A stretch of 64,000 nucleotides of DNA from Rhexocercosporidium sp. MPI-PUGE-AT-0058 (Eukaryota; Ascomycota; Leotiomycetes; Helotiales), in assembly GCA_020746875.1 (NCBI GenBank), contig JAGTJL010000014.1, positions 2,188,626-2,252,625 of the forward strand, read 5' to 3'. The notes beneath the pieces were generated by a model, which was not told the DNA's origin, made no database searches, and saw nothing but the letters and a program-made list of their open reading frames with translations. Shown here piece by piece: positions 11,519-21,221 of this stretch. How positions within the stretch are numbered: position 1 is the first letter of the stretch; each line of letters starts with the position of its first letter. Position numbers and translations under genes: made by a program.

Positions 11519-13074
11519 TCAGAATATGTCCGGTGACAAGCTACCCAAGACTTGAAAGGCATTGGCGGAAGCTTGATGCTTAACGACCAGGGCGACGACC
11601 AGACCTTTGCTCGAGCGAACTCGATCTGTCACAACAAGCTTCCCCAAGCCGTCTCTTGCCAAGTCTATCACATCAAGCACCTCGGCCATTTCCATCTCAG
11701 ACTCATTGGCCAGCTGGAGCATGCTGAGGTCGCGGCCACGCGCCACTGACTCGGTGTCGGGATCGTACCCGTCGGCCGACCTTGTGCATGGCTCTGGCAG
11801 CAGACGAAACGTAAGCAGAATCATGACACCGCTGCTGGCCCGAAGAACCTCCATATACTCCTTTATTTGAGCCTGGAGCAAATTACGAGATGGCGGAAGG
11901 TGCAGGATGTAGACAGCAGCATTGGCAACAGATTGACGTGCATCTGCGGCGCAGGTCATGACAGTAATGCGTTTGCTGGCGGCGGGGGTGGGGGTGGGGG
12001 TGGGGGTGGTGGTAGTGGCGGTGTCATCGCTCGCTGGCCCGAGAAGGTGCCGATCCGTGAGTAGCGTGGCCGTTGCCGTGCTGGATGGCGTGTTCTTTAT
12101 TTGAACCACAATCTTTAGCCCCGGGTGAAGGTTTGCAAGGCCTTGGGCCATCTTCATGGACTGTGCGCCTACCTGGCGATAGTAATTGTCCCGATTAGCT
12201 AGGAACAGTATCGGTACACATCCTTGCGGAAACGGGGAGACAGCTCAGCTCACCTCAACAATGGAAGGATTCCATAGCCTCGACCAGTTGAGTTTCGAGA
12301 GCAACGCCACTACCTCTTCATCCGTATGGACACCCGCGGCGTGGCGAAGATAAGACGAGTGCTGCCGATTGAGTTTCGGCTTTTGCCTGCGGACAACATG
12401 GAATGGCTGGTCCAGTGCAGCGTGTATATTCCACGCGGTCTCCGTGGGGGAATCTGAGCCGGCGAACTTCTGCGTGGCGGTTGCCATTTTCAGTGCTGCT
12501 GGCATGGCGGAATCTGCGAGGAACATGCCGGCGTCCAGGAAAGAAGGATCTGACACGAACGACCCTGATAACGATGTGTGAGCGACGTGACCAGGCTGCG
12601 GTTCAGATAGAAAGCCAACTGTGGCCGTCAGACGAACAATGCGGCTTAGCAGTCCTTCTGGGACGCTTGATAGTTCGGCCACATCTGTGATAGAAGCACT
12701 TCGATCCAAGGGAATGCAAGCCAAAATCTGGAATTCGCCAAACCATCGTATGCATGCCAGGATTTCACCCTGAGAAAGTCAAAACCAACTCCTAGAGCCC
12801 TTATTGAAAGTGTACAAACCTGAGTTGCAAGCTGCTTGAGAAACTCGGTGGGCCCTTGAACTAGTACTCTGATTTTGGTAGCACTTGAGAAGATTCTCGT
12901 TATCGCGCGCTCCACCTGTTCGTTGGTGGTGGCAAAGGCGTCGAGGGCCGGGTTGGAGCGTGGCGCGCCGTGCAGGTCGTACTGAGTGCTGGAAATCTGA
13001 GAATGTGTTGCCAGATCTTTCACGGCAATAGCAAGGTCGTTGCTGTAGCTTTCAAGTTGGGCCAATGTATCCAT
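11519..13074 (-). CDS. AflS/AflJ-like pathway co-regulator (O-methyltransferase-related fold)
   Basis: Protein of 474 aa. Exons in reading order: 13074-12820, 12769-12254, 12172-11519; every exon is phase 0. The N-terminus (MDTLAQLESYSNDLAIAVKD) leads to a winged-helix region (LACIPLDRSASITDVAELSS..GLLSRIVRL) and then a Rossmann-like part beginning VEVGAQSMKMAQGLANLHPG. This order is that of AflS (AflJ), a family derived from O-methyltransferases that binds AflR and enhances its activity rather than acting as an enzyme. The ATG at 13074 is preferred to one 14 codons upstream because it starts the conserved segment. A Thr/Pro repeat (encoded by 11983-12012) interrupts the C-terminal part. It is divergent from the AflR-like gene, as in the aflatoxin cluster, but separated by 2.7 kb. 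Confidence 0.8.
11983..12012 (-). repeat. GGGGGT-type microsatellite inside the AflS-like gene
   Basis: Tandem GGGGGT units (plus strand) encode a run of alternating Thr-Pro, after poly-Thr, in the third exon. All units keep the frame. The tract is likely to vary in length between isolates. Confidence 0.7.
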
Positions 13075-13167
13075 GATGATGAGGAATATGCTTTCGTAAT
13101 AGGGCAATGAGATCATTTGCGATTTCTATAAATATTGGCTTGTATCATTCCACTCCAACTACGGACT

Positions 13168-13190
13168 GACCGTCCGTTTAAAGGACGGTC
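13168..13190. promoter_or_regulatory. Inverted repeat GACCGTCC-N7-GGACGGTC upstream of the AflS-like gene
   Basis: A perfect 8-bp inverted repeat with a 7-bp spacer, about 95-115 bp upstream of the AflS-like start codon. It holds CGG/CCG triplets suited to a Zn2Cys6 dimer. A candidate regulatory site only. Confidence 0.35.
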
Positions 13191-13420
13191 GGTAGGTAAA
13201 GAGGGCTTCACGCTGGCGGACGTCCGACGTGGGAGATCTGCAAGCACCTCGGCGGTAGCAAAAGTGTACGAAGGGGGGTTCGCAGTGGGTCTCGTCCAGC
13301 CTGGTATTTTCTTTCGCTACTTGTAGAAATCTGTAGGGAGAATTGGAGTATTCGACGCTGTTCTATGGTCAACAGTACCTTGCCACTGACAACGACCCAC
13401 TGCAATCCCCCTTTCGTACA

Positions 13421-13445
13421 GAGGTACAGCGGATAAGTGTACCTC
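13421..13445. repeat. Small hairpin GAGGTACA-N9-TGTACCTC
   Basis: A perfect 8-bp stem close to the point where composition turns AT-rich. It may mark the end of an inserted element, or be a regulatory palindrome. No partner sequence was identified. Confidence 0.3.
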
Positions 13446-13499
13446 GGTAATTGTCTAAGGCCTACACAAACCTTAAAATCGTGCTCTCCATCGGAGAAA

Positions 13500-15560
13500 A
13501 AGGTGGCCGATTTTAGACAGCCCTGAGAAATTCAAAGAACCTGCGATTTCTATAATATTTGATAGATTAATACAAGTGAAAATTGAACCTATAAGTACTC
13601 TAGCTATTTTAGAACTTATGTCTAAATTATTACTACTGTGGAAATCCGTAACGTCGAGGAATAAAGTGTTATTCGAGATATGTTTTAATGTTCTCGCTTA
13701 TCAAAATACGTCAGGCTTTCCTCCGACGGAGAGATCGTGCAATGCACTTCTTACCGTTGCCACCAATTAAATTAGTTACCGTCGACCCTTAAAGGGTACG
13801 CGACTACGATAAGCAGCTTCACTCGGCGACTCCTCTAATTAAAGTTAACGCTTAGCAAAGCTTACAGCATTATGCATTCGCTGACAGCCGAAAACACAAA
13901 AAGTTTAAACCCCCCCGCACATCTGGCTTATATAAGTTAAGCAGCTTCTTAACACAGTTAGAGGCCGAACCCTTACGCGAAGAAGTCAAGCAGGTATGTT
14001 TCTGGGTCACACTGTCAAAGGGGATGTTCAAACTTTATTGCACCCTACTGCAGCTCTCCAGATTTGGTTCAACACTATCAGAAAACTTTAGATTAAGCAG
14101 GGATACTGACCCTCGAAATCGTATCTGACCGGTTCTGATAGGTCAGCCACGAGCTGTCAGATTCCCGCTACATATTTTGCCCGATTTACTTCGTAGATGC
14201 ACGAAATATCAAGATTTGGCGTTTGTGCGTAGTACTAGAAAATTCCACTTTGTAAGAAATATAAACCAATACGCCAATTCGCTTTATTCGGTTATATAAT
14301 AGAGAAGTGGAGTAGAGTATTACGAGCAACGTAGGTAGAATTAAAGTGATTAATTGTTATTTAAATTATAAAAGAAGATCAAGGGAATTTTATGTTTTTG
14401 GAAAGCGGTATATAATAATAGAATTTAATTAGATAAGGTATAGTATTAAGCGAGTAGCTATTTATACTTATATAATATACCTCTTCAGTAAGTAGTAACA
14501 GTAAGCTATTACTATTAAAATTAATTAAGTTATGCTAAAACTATTAAAAGTCAATAAATTAAGTAAATAATTATTCGTAATTAAGTTGAACCCATTTTTA
14601 TTAATTTTTGGTTTTATAAGGTTTTAATAATATATTAAGCGATAGCGAGGGCTCGTAGAATTACAAAAGGAGCATCGACTATTAGTAATTTATTATAATA
14701 TATTCCTAAGGGCAGATCGAAACGGAAAAAAAATCTCTAAAAAATCCCCAAAAATCGGGCTTTTTATCTTAAGGAACTTCAATTTATTAGTATATATAAT
14801 AACTACAATAATATTACTGAACTGTTAACGTAATTTTATATTATTAATATTAAAAAAAGTGTAGTTAATTTTTTTTCGCCTTAAGGTTTTAAAGCTTTAT
14901 TTTACTTTACTTTACTTTATTACCTTATAACCTTATTAGCACGTGTATATAAGAGCATTAGTATAAGTGTAATTTCTCCGAATCGTCACGTGCACTTCTT
15001 AGATTTTTTTAGCGTGTAAATTCATAGCGTAAGAGCTTTAGCGAAAAGGGTTTTAAGACCGTGCGTAATCTTCGGAATTAAATTAATAATAAATCTGATA
15101 AAATAGCTATATATCGTTATTTCTTTTTTAATTACTTTTAAAAAAATATAAATCGAGCAATTAGACCCGATATTCTCTCTTCGCTTTTATTAAAACTTCG
15201 AAGCTCACGAGAGCAACTTCCTCTTCACGATAATAGACTTAACTTTAGTCTCCTCTTTTAACAATCGAACGCCGCTTAATTATGATAAGCGCACTTGAAT
15301 TCTTTAATATTAAGTTTTTAAATTCTTTTATAATTTTTTTATAAAATATAGCTTTTAGTCGTTCTCACGGCGCCGATCATTCTTAATCCCCTCAATAACA
15401 AGCCTTAAGTAAAAACAATTCATGAAATACAAGTAATATATAATAAGAAAAAGTTATAAGATTAAGATAAGCGAGCAGTAGACAATAAAAGGCTTAACCT
15501 TAGCGCTAACTCTTTAACGCTAGTCGATATACAAACGGGTATTTTAAGGACCAAAACATA
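13500..15560. repeat. AT-rich RIP-affected insertion between AflS-like and AflR-like genes
   Basis: About 2 kb of TpA-rich, CpA/TpG-poor sequence without coding signal, flanked on both sides by normal-composition promoter DNA. A near-repeat, TGCGATTTCTATAA, occurs at about 13118 and 13543. No transposon family was recognised; the base pattern is that of an old, RIP-mutated repeat. Confidence 0.65.
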
Positions 15561-15762
15561 CCTATTGTACCTCTGTAGAAACCCACTCACCCTGTCGAAA
15601 CATTGCCCCTGAATCTATATGTAGGTAACCAATAGCTCATTGTCAAATTCCAGGATTGCAATGAAGACTAGCGAAGCTATAAGTACATATCAGCCCTACT
15701 TCTATCTCGCTTGGTGACATCCTAAGTAAGCAACCTGAGCCCGATTCCATGTTGACGTTACC

Positions 15763-17151
15763 ATGCCTTCAACTTCTCTCCATGGCCTCGGCACTGCTGC
15801 CCCAGTGCTCACTGGCTCTACCACTTCCAAGATCCGAGACAGTTGTCAAGCCTGTTCGTTGTCTAAAGTCAAGTGCAATAAAGGTAGAGATCAAATAACC
15901 GTACTGGCAATCAATAACTAACAAATTTCAAAAGAGAAGCCAACTTGCTCTCGATGTGCTAAGCGGGCAGTTGCTTGTGAATATCTTGTCACAAAACGTC
16001 CAGGGCGCAAACGAGACTCAACCAACGTGAGGCCCGGCTCATCGGAAGAAAGCAGCCCGACGCCTCCAAGCAGTAACACTGGCTCCAAATCATCCCCCAA
16101 CATGTATGAGGACGTTTTTGTGTCCCTCGAATTGAACCGGTCACCAGCGATCCACTCCCCAAGGGATGAATATGGCAATTTACACTCCCCATTCATGCAC
16201 GACTTCTTCGAACTAAATACAACGTAAGTGTTTTGCTGGTCCTATTCCTAAAACGTCACATTCGTAGTAGGCTTCCTTGATCGACCAAGTGCTGATCTCC
16301 CGTGATTTAGGGATGCAAATGCATTTACTCAAGGATACAATGACATAGAAAAACTTCTTTTATCCGAAAATATTGATTTCGATTATGCCTTCCATACTGG
16401 GTCGCTTGAGCGGGTACCCCCATCCAAAAATTCGTCTCCTTCCGGTTCCCCAAACGGCCAGCCACTGTCCATTTCGACCAGCTACACCAATGTAAGCGCC
16501 GGGGTAGACACAAGCTTGAAATCAACATGTAACTGCCTAACGGTGGCGTTTGAATTTATGAGGAAGTTCTCCTCGATACATCCAGCGGCTTTCGCATTAT
16601 CACAGAGTCCCGATAATTCCTTAGCTACACTCACCAGCAACAGCCGTACTCCATCAGCCCAGGACGTTGTTATGGAGAATAAACACACTATCGAGGTTGT
16701 CAGCAGTATACTGCAATGCTCCTGTGCGGATGATGCCTACCTGTTGACGACCTTGTCAATGGTGATATTCAAGATTCTGGCAAGGTATACGACTGCAGCA
16801 CAGAATCGGCCAGGGAGGGTCACCAGGCACGACAACATGTCTAGCGATACTAGCTCCGACCTTAGCATTTATTATGACGACGATAGTCATCGAGGACGAT
16901 TAGCTACCCAGACCATCCTCGGCGAACTACATCACGTACAGAAACTAGTCAACCAACTTTCGCTGAGACTCAAGATTTGTAAAATGGTTACAGGAAGAGA
17001 TGACGAAGGAGACTGTAAGATGATGTCGACTTCGGCGGAGCCAGAGATGGAGAATTTTTCGGCTACCACTCTGAACCAGATAGAGATGGATTTGAGGAAG
17101 TGCCTGGGCACTTTATCGTCGGAGATCATAAGTGTGCTGCGCCAAAGTTAG
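15763..17151 (+). CDS. AflR-like Zn2Cys6 transcription factor
   Basis: Predicted nuclear regulator of 416 aa. Exons: 15763-15883, 15935-16223, 16311-17151; phases close. The zinc cluster C28-x2-C31-x6-C38-x6-C45-x2-C48-x6-C55 sits in the context RDSCQACSLSKVKC..EKPTCSRC, which is AflR-type spacing and wording. It is followed by a basic stretch (KRPGRKR) and a Ser/Pro-rich linker. The C-terminal half (CNCLTVAFEFMRKF, VSSILQCSCADDAYLL) resembles the AflR regulatory domain (PF08493). Intron 1 interrupts the zinc cluster, a common position in this family. It is paired head-to-head with the AflS-like gene. It probably controls the cluster through TCGN5CGA sites, found at 8315-8332 and 20663-20673. 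Confidence 0.87.
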
Positions 17152-17434
17152 GATATTGGTTTTTCTAAGCTTTGGCAATTTCCGAGCGCCAGAAAGTTTT
17201 CCCTGTTTTCCTTGGTATTATGCAACAGACCAATTTTTCATTAGACATTAGGAAGCGAGCCGTTATTATTTTTGTAGCTTAAATTTGTTGTTCTGCTCCC
17301 CACACACGAGACTTGACCTACTGGCAGAGTGTCAAATTCAGTTGAGCTGAATTGATGGAATTCTCGAAGCAAAGAAGCCATCAGACCAACTGAGATGCCT
17401 ACCATTTGACAGCTTTTATTCTACCACAAAATTA
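17152..17434. other. Convergent intergenic region
   Basis: Short 3' flank shared by the AflR-like and anthrone oxygenase genes. Nothing further seen. Confidence 0.5.
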
Positions 17435-18102
17435 CTAACGTCTGACCTCGTCTAAAACAGCCACTAATCCCACAATTGCACCGACGAGCGGGAACGTAGA
17501 GCGAGCGATATGCAGCCAAGCCCATGTCACCACGATTCCTCTTAGTTGAACCAGATCCACTGTCAAAGCCGTTGTCTCGGCTAACGCCTTCATACGAAAC
17601 CTAGGGACGGTAGAGTCAGCATCATTTCTATAGAAAATATTGAGACAACGGAAAGAAGAGACAATCATAGGAGCTCTTTGTACTTGCAAATTATCATTGG
17701 TTGGAACCATCACCAACCATGTGAAAGGGACCATCGTGATTGTTAGGAGGCCGGCAATTACGTAGTTGCGCCATTGTCTGCGATTCGATGAATGTCTAAT
17801 GGCTGTAAATACATAGAGCGCAAAGGTGGTGACACATAAGGTTGGCATATATATGTGGCCATAATGGTACAGACGAGCCCAATGGCGAAGAAGATGGGCA
17901 GGTTCAGTATCCGTGTCTAGAAAAACTGGAATCGTGATTGTTGAGAGGCTTATCATAGCACCTGAAAATCACGGTACATGTTAGTCAATTTTCCCCTTTG
18001 ATTGCAGGGATCCAAGTAAGATTTCTTACCCGACAAAGCAGAGCCCGTTAGTACAGCAGTTGCAGGCGCACCAATATTCGGCGAGTTAGATCTGAAGGTC
18101 AT
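17435..18102 (-). CDS. DUF1772 anthrone oxygenase-like membrane protein
   Basis: Small integral membrane protein of 199 aa. Exons in reading order: 18102-18030 and 17961-17435, joined in phase 1 (donor GTAAG, branch CTAAC, acceptor TTTCAG). Four hydrophobic segments are visible: GSALSGAMISLSTITIPVFL, YMPTLCVTTFALYVFTAI, YVIAGLLTITMVPFTWLVM and a C-terminal one. The PFTWLVMVPTNDNL segment is characteristic of the DUF1772 family. Family members in fungal clusters (EncC-, HypC- and MdpH-type proteins) oxidise anthrones to anthraquinones without a metal or flavin. Beside an emodin-type synthase, the expected reaction is emodin anthrone to emodin. Divergent from the EthD gene, with 361 bp between start codons. 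Confidence 0.85.
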
Positions 18103-18227
18103 GTTTGCGATGGAATGTTTTAGCGAGCATTCGTTGTATTGACGTCTCAGTAATTATTTTTTCAACATTAAGGATTTAAATGTTTATGGCTTGGGGGTCT
18201 TTAGAGCCTACAATAGTTGAAAATATG

Positions 18228-18240
18228 CCGATGTTATCGG
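18228..18240. promoter_or_regulatory. Palindrome CCGAT-GTT-ATCGG in the oxygenase/EthD promoter
   Basis: A perfect 5-bp inverted repeat. Its arms match the inner arms of the palindrome at 8132-8150 (CCGAT..ATCGG) with a shorter spacer. A possible shared operator type; weak evidence. Confidence 0.3.
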
Positions 18241-18463
18241 GATGTATGATGTATCTACCGTGTCGCGGGATATAGCAGGCATATTGGTTACCGCAGCAAG
18301 TCCTGCCGATCCATTCGCTATCTTTTCCAACAAATTGGGCATAGGTCCGGAAATGAAGTTCTTCCATCCCATCCCGCTCTCAAACTCATGGTTCGGTTTC
18401 TCACCCATCGTTTGATTTCTTATTTCTACGTTCGTGCTTTTCAATAACTTGGTCCATACAAGC

Positions 18464-19211
18464 ATGTCGGACTTCAGCGAGGCTGAGGGTTTAATATCCT
18501 TGGGGTCAACGCAAGAAAAGTATCTCTGCCTCACTATATGTGGCTATCGCAAGCAAGGCATGAGTGAAGAAGCTTATCGTAATCACATGGTTAATATATC
18601 AGCACCTATGACGAAGGGCCTGATGGTAAAGTATGGTGTCAAGCGATGGACTCAGGTGAGCAAGGCATCATTGTGTAAACCACATTATCGGTTCATGCTA
18701 ATGGGAGAAGATCCACAACTCCAGCGATACACGTGCCTTGATGTCGCAGCTTTTCGACCCGCAGATGTGCAACCTAGCCGACTACGACTGCTTCAGTCAG
18801 GTGGTTTTCAAGAGCCTAGATGACTACAAGCGTATGAAGCAGGATCCATGGTACGTGTAAATTAGGACTCCAAATTCAGCGTAACTGTTGCAAGTCGCAC
18901 ACTCGCTCCAGAAATCCGAGGGAGAAATGAAGCTACTGACGGCCCCGAACTTCAGGTATAAAGAGCATTTGATCAGAGATCATGAGAACTTCGCAGATAC
19001 TAAGAAAAGCCAGTAAGTTACACCTTCTTTTATTCAATCATTCTTGCTAATCTTTGACAGAATGACCATAGGATGGCTAGAAGAATTCGTGAGGGATGGT
19101 GAAGTTGTTGACGGCTTCAAACATTCATCAAAGGGAGACCCGGGCGTTTTGAAGACTCTGGCATTCTTCGGCTTTTTCGCAATTTGCTTCCTCTATTCGC
19201 AAATCATTTAA
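18464..19211 (+). CDS. EthD-domain protein, putative atrochrysone carboxylate decarboxylase-type enzyme, with C-terminal membrane tail
   Basis: Protein of 179 aa. Exons: 18464-18655, 18711-18850, 18956-19012, 19061-19211; phases close. The fold resembles EthD/dimeric alpha-beta barrel proteins (PF07110): [20 protein letters not shown], then [14 protein letters not shown] and [20 protein letters not shown]. Relatives in emodin-type clusters (TpcK/AgnL1-type) decarboxylate atrochrysone carboxylic acid. The last 25 residues ([20 protein letters not shown]) form one hydrophobic helix, so the protein may be tail-anchored, possibly near the membrane oxygenase encoded next door. The first in-frame ATG is at 18464; the upstream extension lacks one. 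The enzyme role is inferred from family and neighbours. Confidence 0.8.
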
Positions 19212-19388
19212 GAAATGGCATCCAAACTTTGGCAATTCTCAGGGTGAAGATCATGTGATCATAATGTGAATGGAAATTTCATAGTATCACCCCCATATTC
19301 TCGGGAGCTGAACAGATCTTTTTTTTGTGGAGGAAAGGCGTGTTCAGAGAAGTATTATTGAAAATTTACAATCGATTTACATGCGTTG
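19212..19388. other. Convergent intergenic region
   Basis: Short 3' flank between the EthD and thioesterase genes; nothing else recognised. Confidence 0.5.
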
Positions 19389-20602
19389 TCACCCCTCTAC
19401 CTCTATGGCCTGAATTTCAATGACTGACGAGTTTTTCGCCCCCAAAAACTGCCGCATGGCAGTTTCCACACAATACCACTTCTTCTTGCCACCTCTCATC
19501 TGAAAAGCAACTTTACCGTCACCAGCCAGCTTTCGCAACACCTCGTCCGTGAAAGGCTCCAGCGCAAGGGTCCGAGTGCCCTCATCCAGTGACTGTCCAT
19601 AGATCTCGGTCACAAGATCTTTAACAGTAACACTTTTCTCGCCACGACTAAAGGCTGCCTGAAGAGCTTGTATGACTTGGCTCTCACGTCGAAGTTTCTG
19701 TCCCAATTCTCCCGCAATCTTGGCTGCTAAGTTGTTGATGGTGACGCCATGAGCCGAGTACCCGATGGCGCAGTTCTGGGCATTCATCCTCTGTAGGCTG
19801 GCCTGGAATGTACCCAGATCCTCTACGGCACTTGTACCATGACCGAGAATGTTATCACCTGTGAACATAGCCTGCTCCTCCTCGAGGATAAAACACATAT
19901 GGTCGTCCGAATGCCCGGGCACATGTAGAGCACGGATGGTTGCACCCTCAACCTGGAATATTTGCCCATCGGCAATGTTTTGCTGGCCATTGTCTGGTTC
20001 GTTCTTGTAGATGGAATCTTTGAGACTGGGGTACAAGCCCAAGAGATCGGGGACTCCGCCAGTATGATCTCCGTGCCACTTTGATGCAATTAGTACAGAT
20101 TTGCAAAGAGACAAAGACCCAAAAAAATCCGGGAGTGCACTCCGCAAGATATGTCTTACGGGGCGCGAATTCCTGTGGCATTGGACGGAGTAGAGGAAGA
20201 TGTTCATACGTGGGTTAATAGGACATGTGACAAGCTGATATTCATCGATTCTAGCGTGCATGCTATCAGCTCAGCCCATGCCGACTCCCCACCAGCGGTG
20301 TCAATGATTATTCTACGACGGCCTGTGCCGATGATGTAAGTATTTGTTCCTTGAAATGTGAACTGCGTACAAGTGTTAGCATCCAAAACTCCACCTATTC
20401 CCCGTGACACTACCTTTCCTGGATTTTGACCCAATACGCGAAGTACTCGCGGCGTAAGTTGTTCAACATTCGCCAAGTGAGGGAGGTTTGCCGTTTGAGC
20501 ATTGAGATACTCATCGAATGCGCAAATATTCAATGATTTATTGATCTGACGGTATCCGCCTTTGTCGTCCTGCATAGTAGCTGGTCTCGTATTCTGTGTC
20601 AT
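19389..20602 (-). CDS. Metallo-beta-lactamase-type thioesterase releasing the polyketide
   Basis: Discrete hydrolase of 343 aa. Exons in reading order: 20602-20414, 20362-20210, 20078-19389, all phase 0. The first intron is 51 bp and readable in frame, so it could be missed. Removing it restores LGQNPGK-FTFQGTNTYIIGTG, the family's usual wording. The metal-binding motif T-H114-W-H116-G-D118-H119 is assembled across the second intron. H170 (VPGHSDDH) and D189 (FTGDN) complete the site. A winged-helix-like C-terminal part follows. Such proteins (ACTE/MdpF type) hydrolyse the thioester from synthases that lack a fused thioesterase, giving atrochrysone carboxylic acid. It is divergent from the synthase, which ends in an ACP, so the two fit as partners. 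Confidence 0.9.
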
Positions 20603-21221
20603 GGTGCTGGTATCTCGGTAAAGTTGGGTGGGTTACTTTGAATTGGTACTCACACCAGAGTTTCGGTCGACGACATATAGAGTAATAACTCCCGTAAAGC
20701 AGCTTTGAGGCCCAACTACGCCGGCGAGCATCTTCCCGAACGCTTCGGTGTATTTCGTGTTTTTCGGCATTGCAAGATATCTCGGGGGATATCTGATGGT
20801 CATGCAGGTCTGGCGCTACTACCTGTCTCTCATGGGATGGGTCACAGTCTTGGCGAGGTCGGGGGAACCGCCTTTGTGTGGTGGGGAAGTCACCAAGTGA
20901 TGGACGAACACTAGATGCCTCTCGGCGCGGCTGCCCTTCGTCGCATATGGAACTGGGGAAATCGTCGCAGCAACTGCGCTGTATTCCAAGTCACACGGGT
21001 CAATAGCTTGGATAATTCAAGCGTTCGCCTTCAGGTATAATAGTCGAACATGACCTCCACATACGAAAAATCTGCTACCTATGGATTCGACAAGCTGCTA
21101 ATGGTTCCTTGTCATTTGGAAATTGCAGATCTCCCTTGCCGTGTTCACACCGGCATTTTACAACCTGATGCTCACCTACACTCCTACGACGAGTTCAGAT
21201 TCCAGCTGGGAACTGCACAAG
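20603..21221. promoter_or_regulatory. Divergent promoter region of thioesterase and polyketide synthase
   Basis: 619 bp between the two start codons with no conserved reading frame. It carries the AflR-type motif at 20663-20673, so both genes may be co-activated. Confidence 0.6.
20663..20673. promoter_or_regulatory. AflR-type motif TCGGTCGACGA
   Basis: Matches TCGN5CGA exactly, 61 bp upstream of the thioesterase start codon and 549 bp upstream of the synthase start. This is an established AflR core motif. Use by the local AflR-like protein is inferred. Confidence 0.5.

Noticed and set aside
11519..13074. Active O-methyltransferase for the pathway
   Set aside because: The overall wording is AflS/AflJ-like, a co-regulator family; I could not identify a clear SAM-binding glycine motif.
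20363..20413. In-frame extension of the thioesterase (17 extra residues)
   Set aside because: It is a 51-bp intron with GCTAAC branch point and CAG acceptor; removal restores the conserved NPGKFTFQGTNTY.
21123..21221. Upstream extension of the synthase N-terminus
   Set aside because: The family begins at the [15 protein letters not shown] segment; the upstream residues have no SAT similarity.
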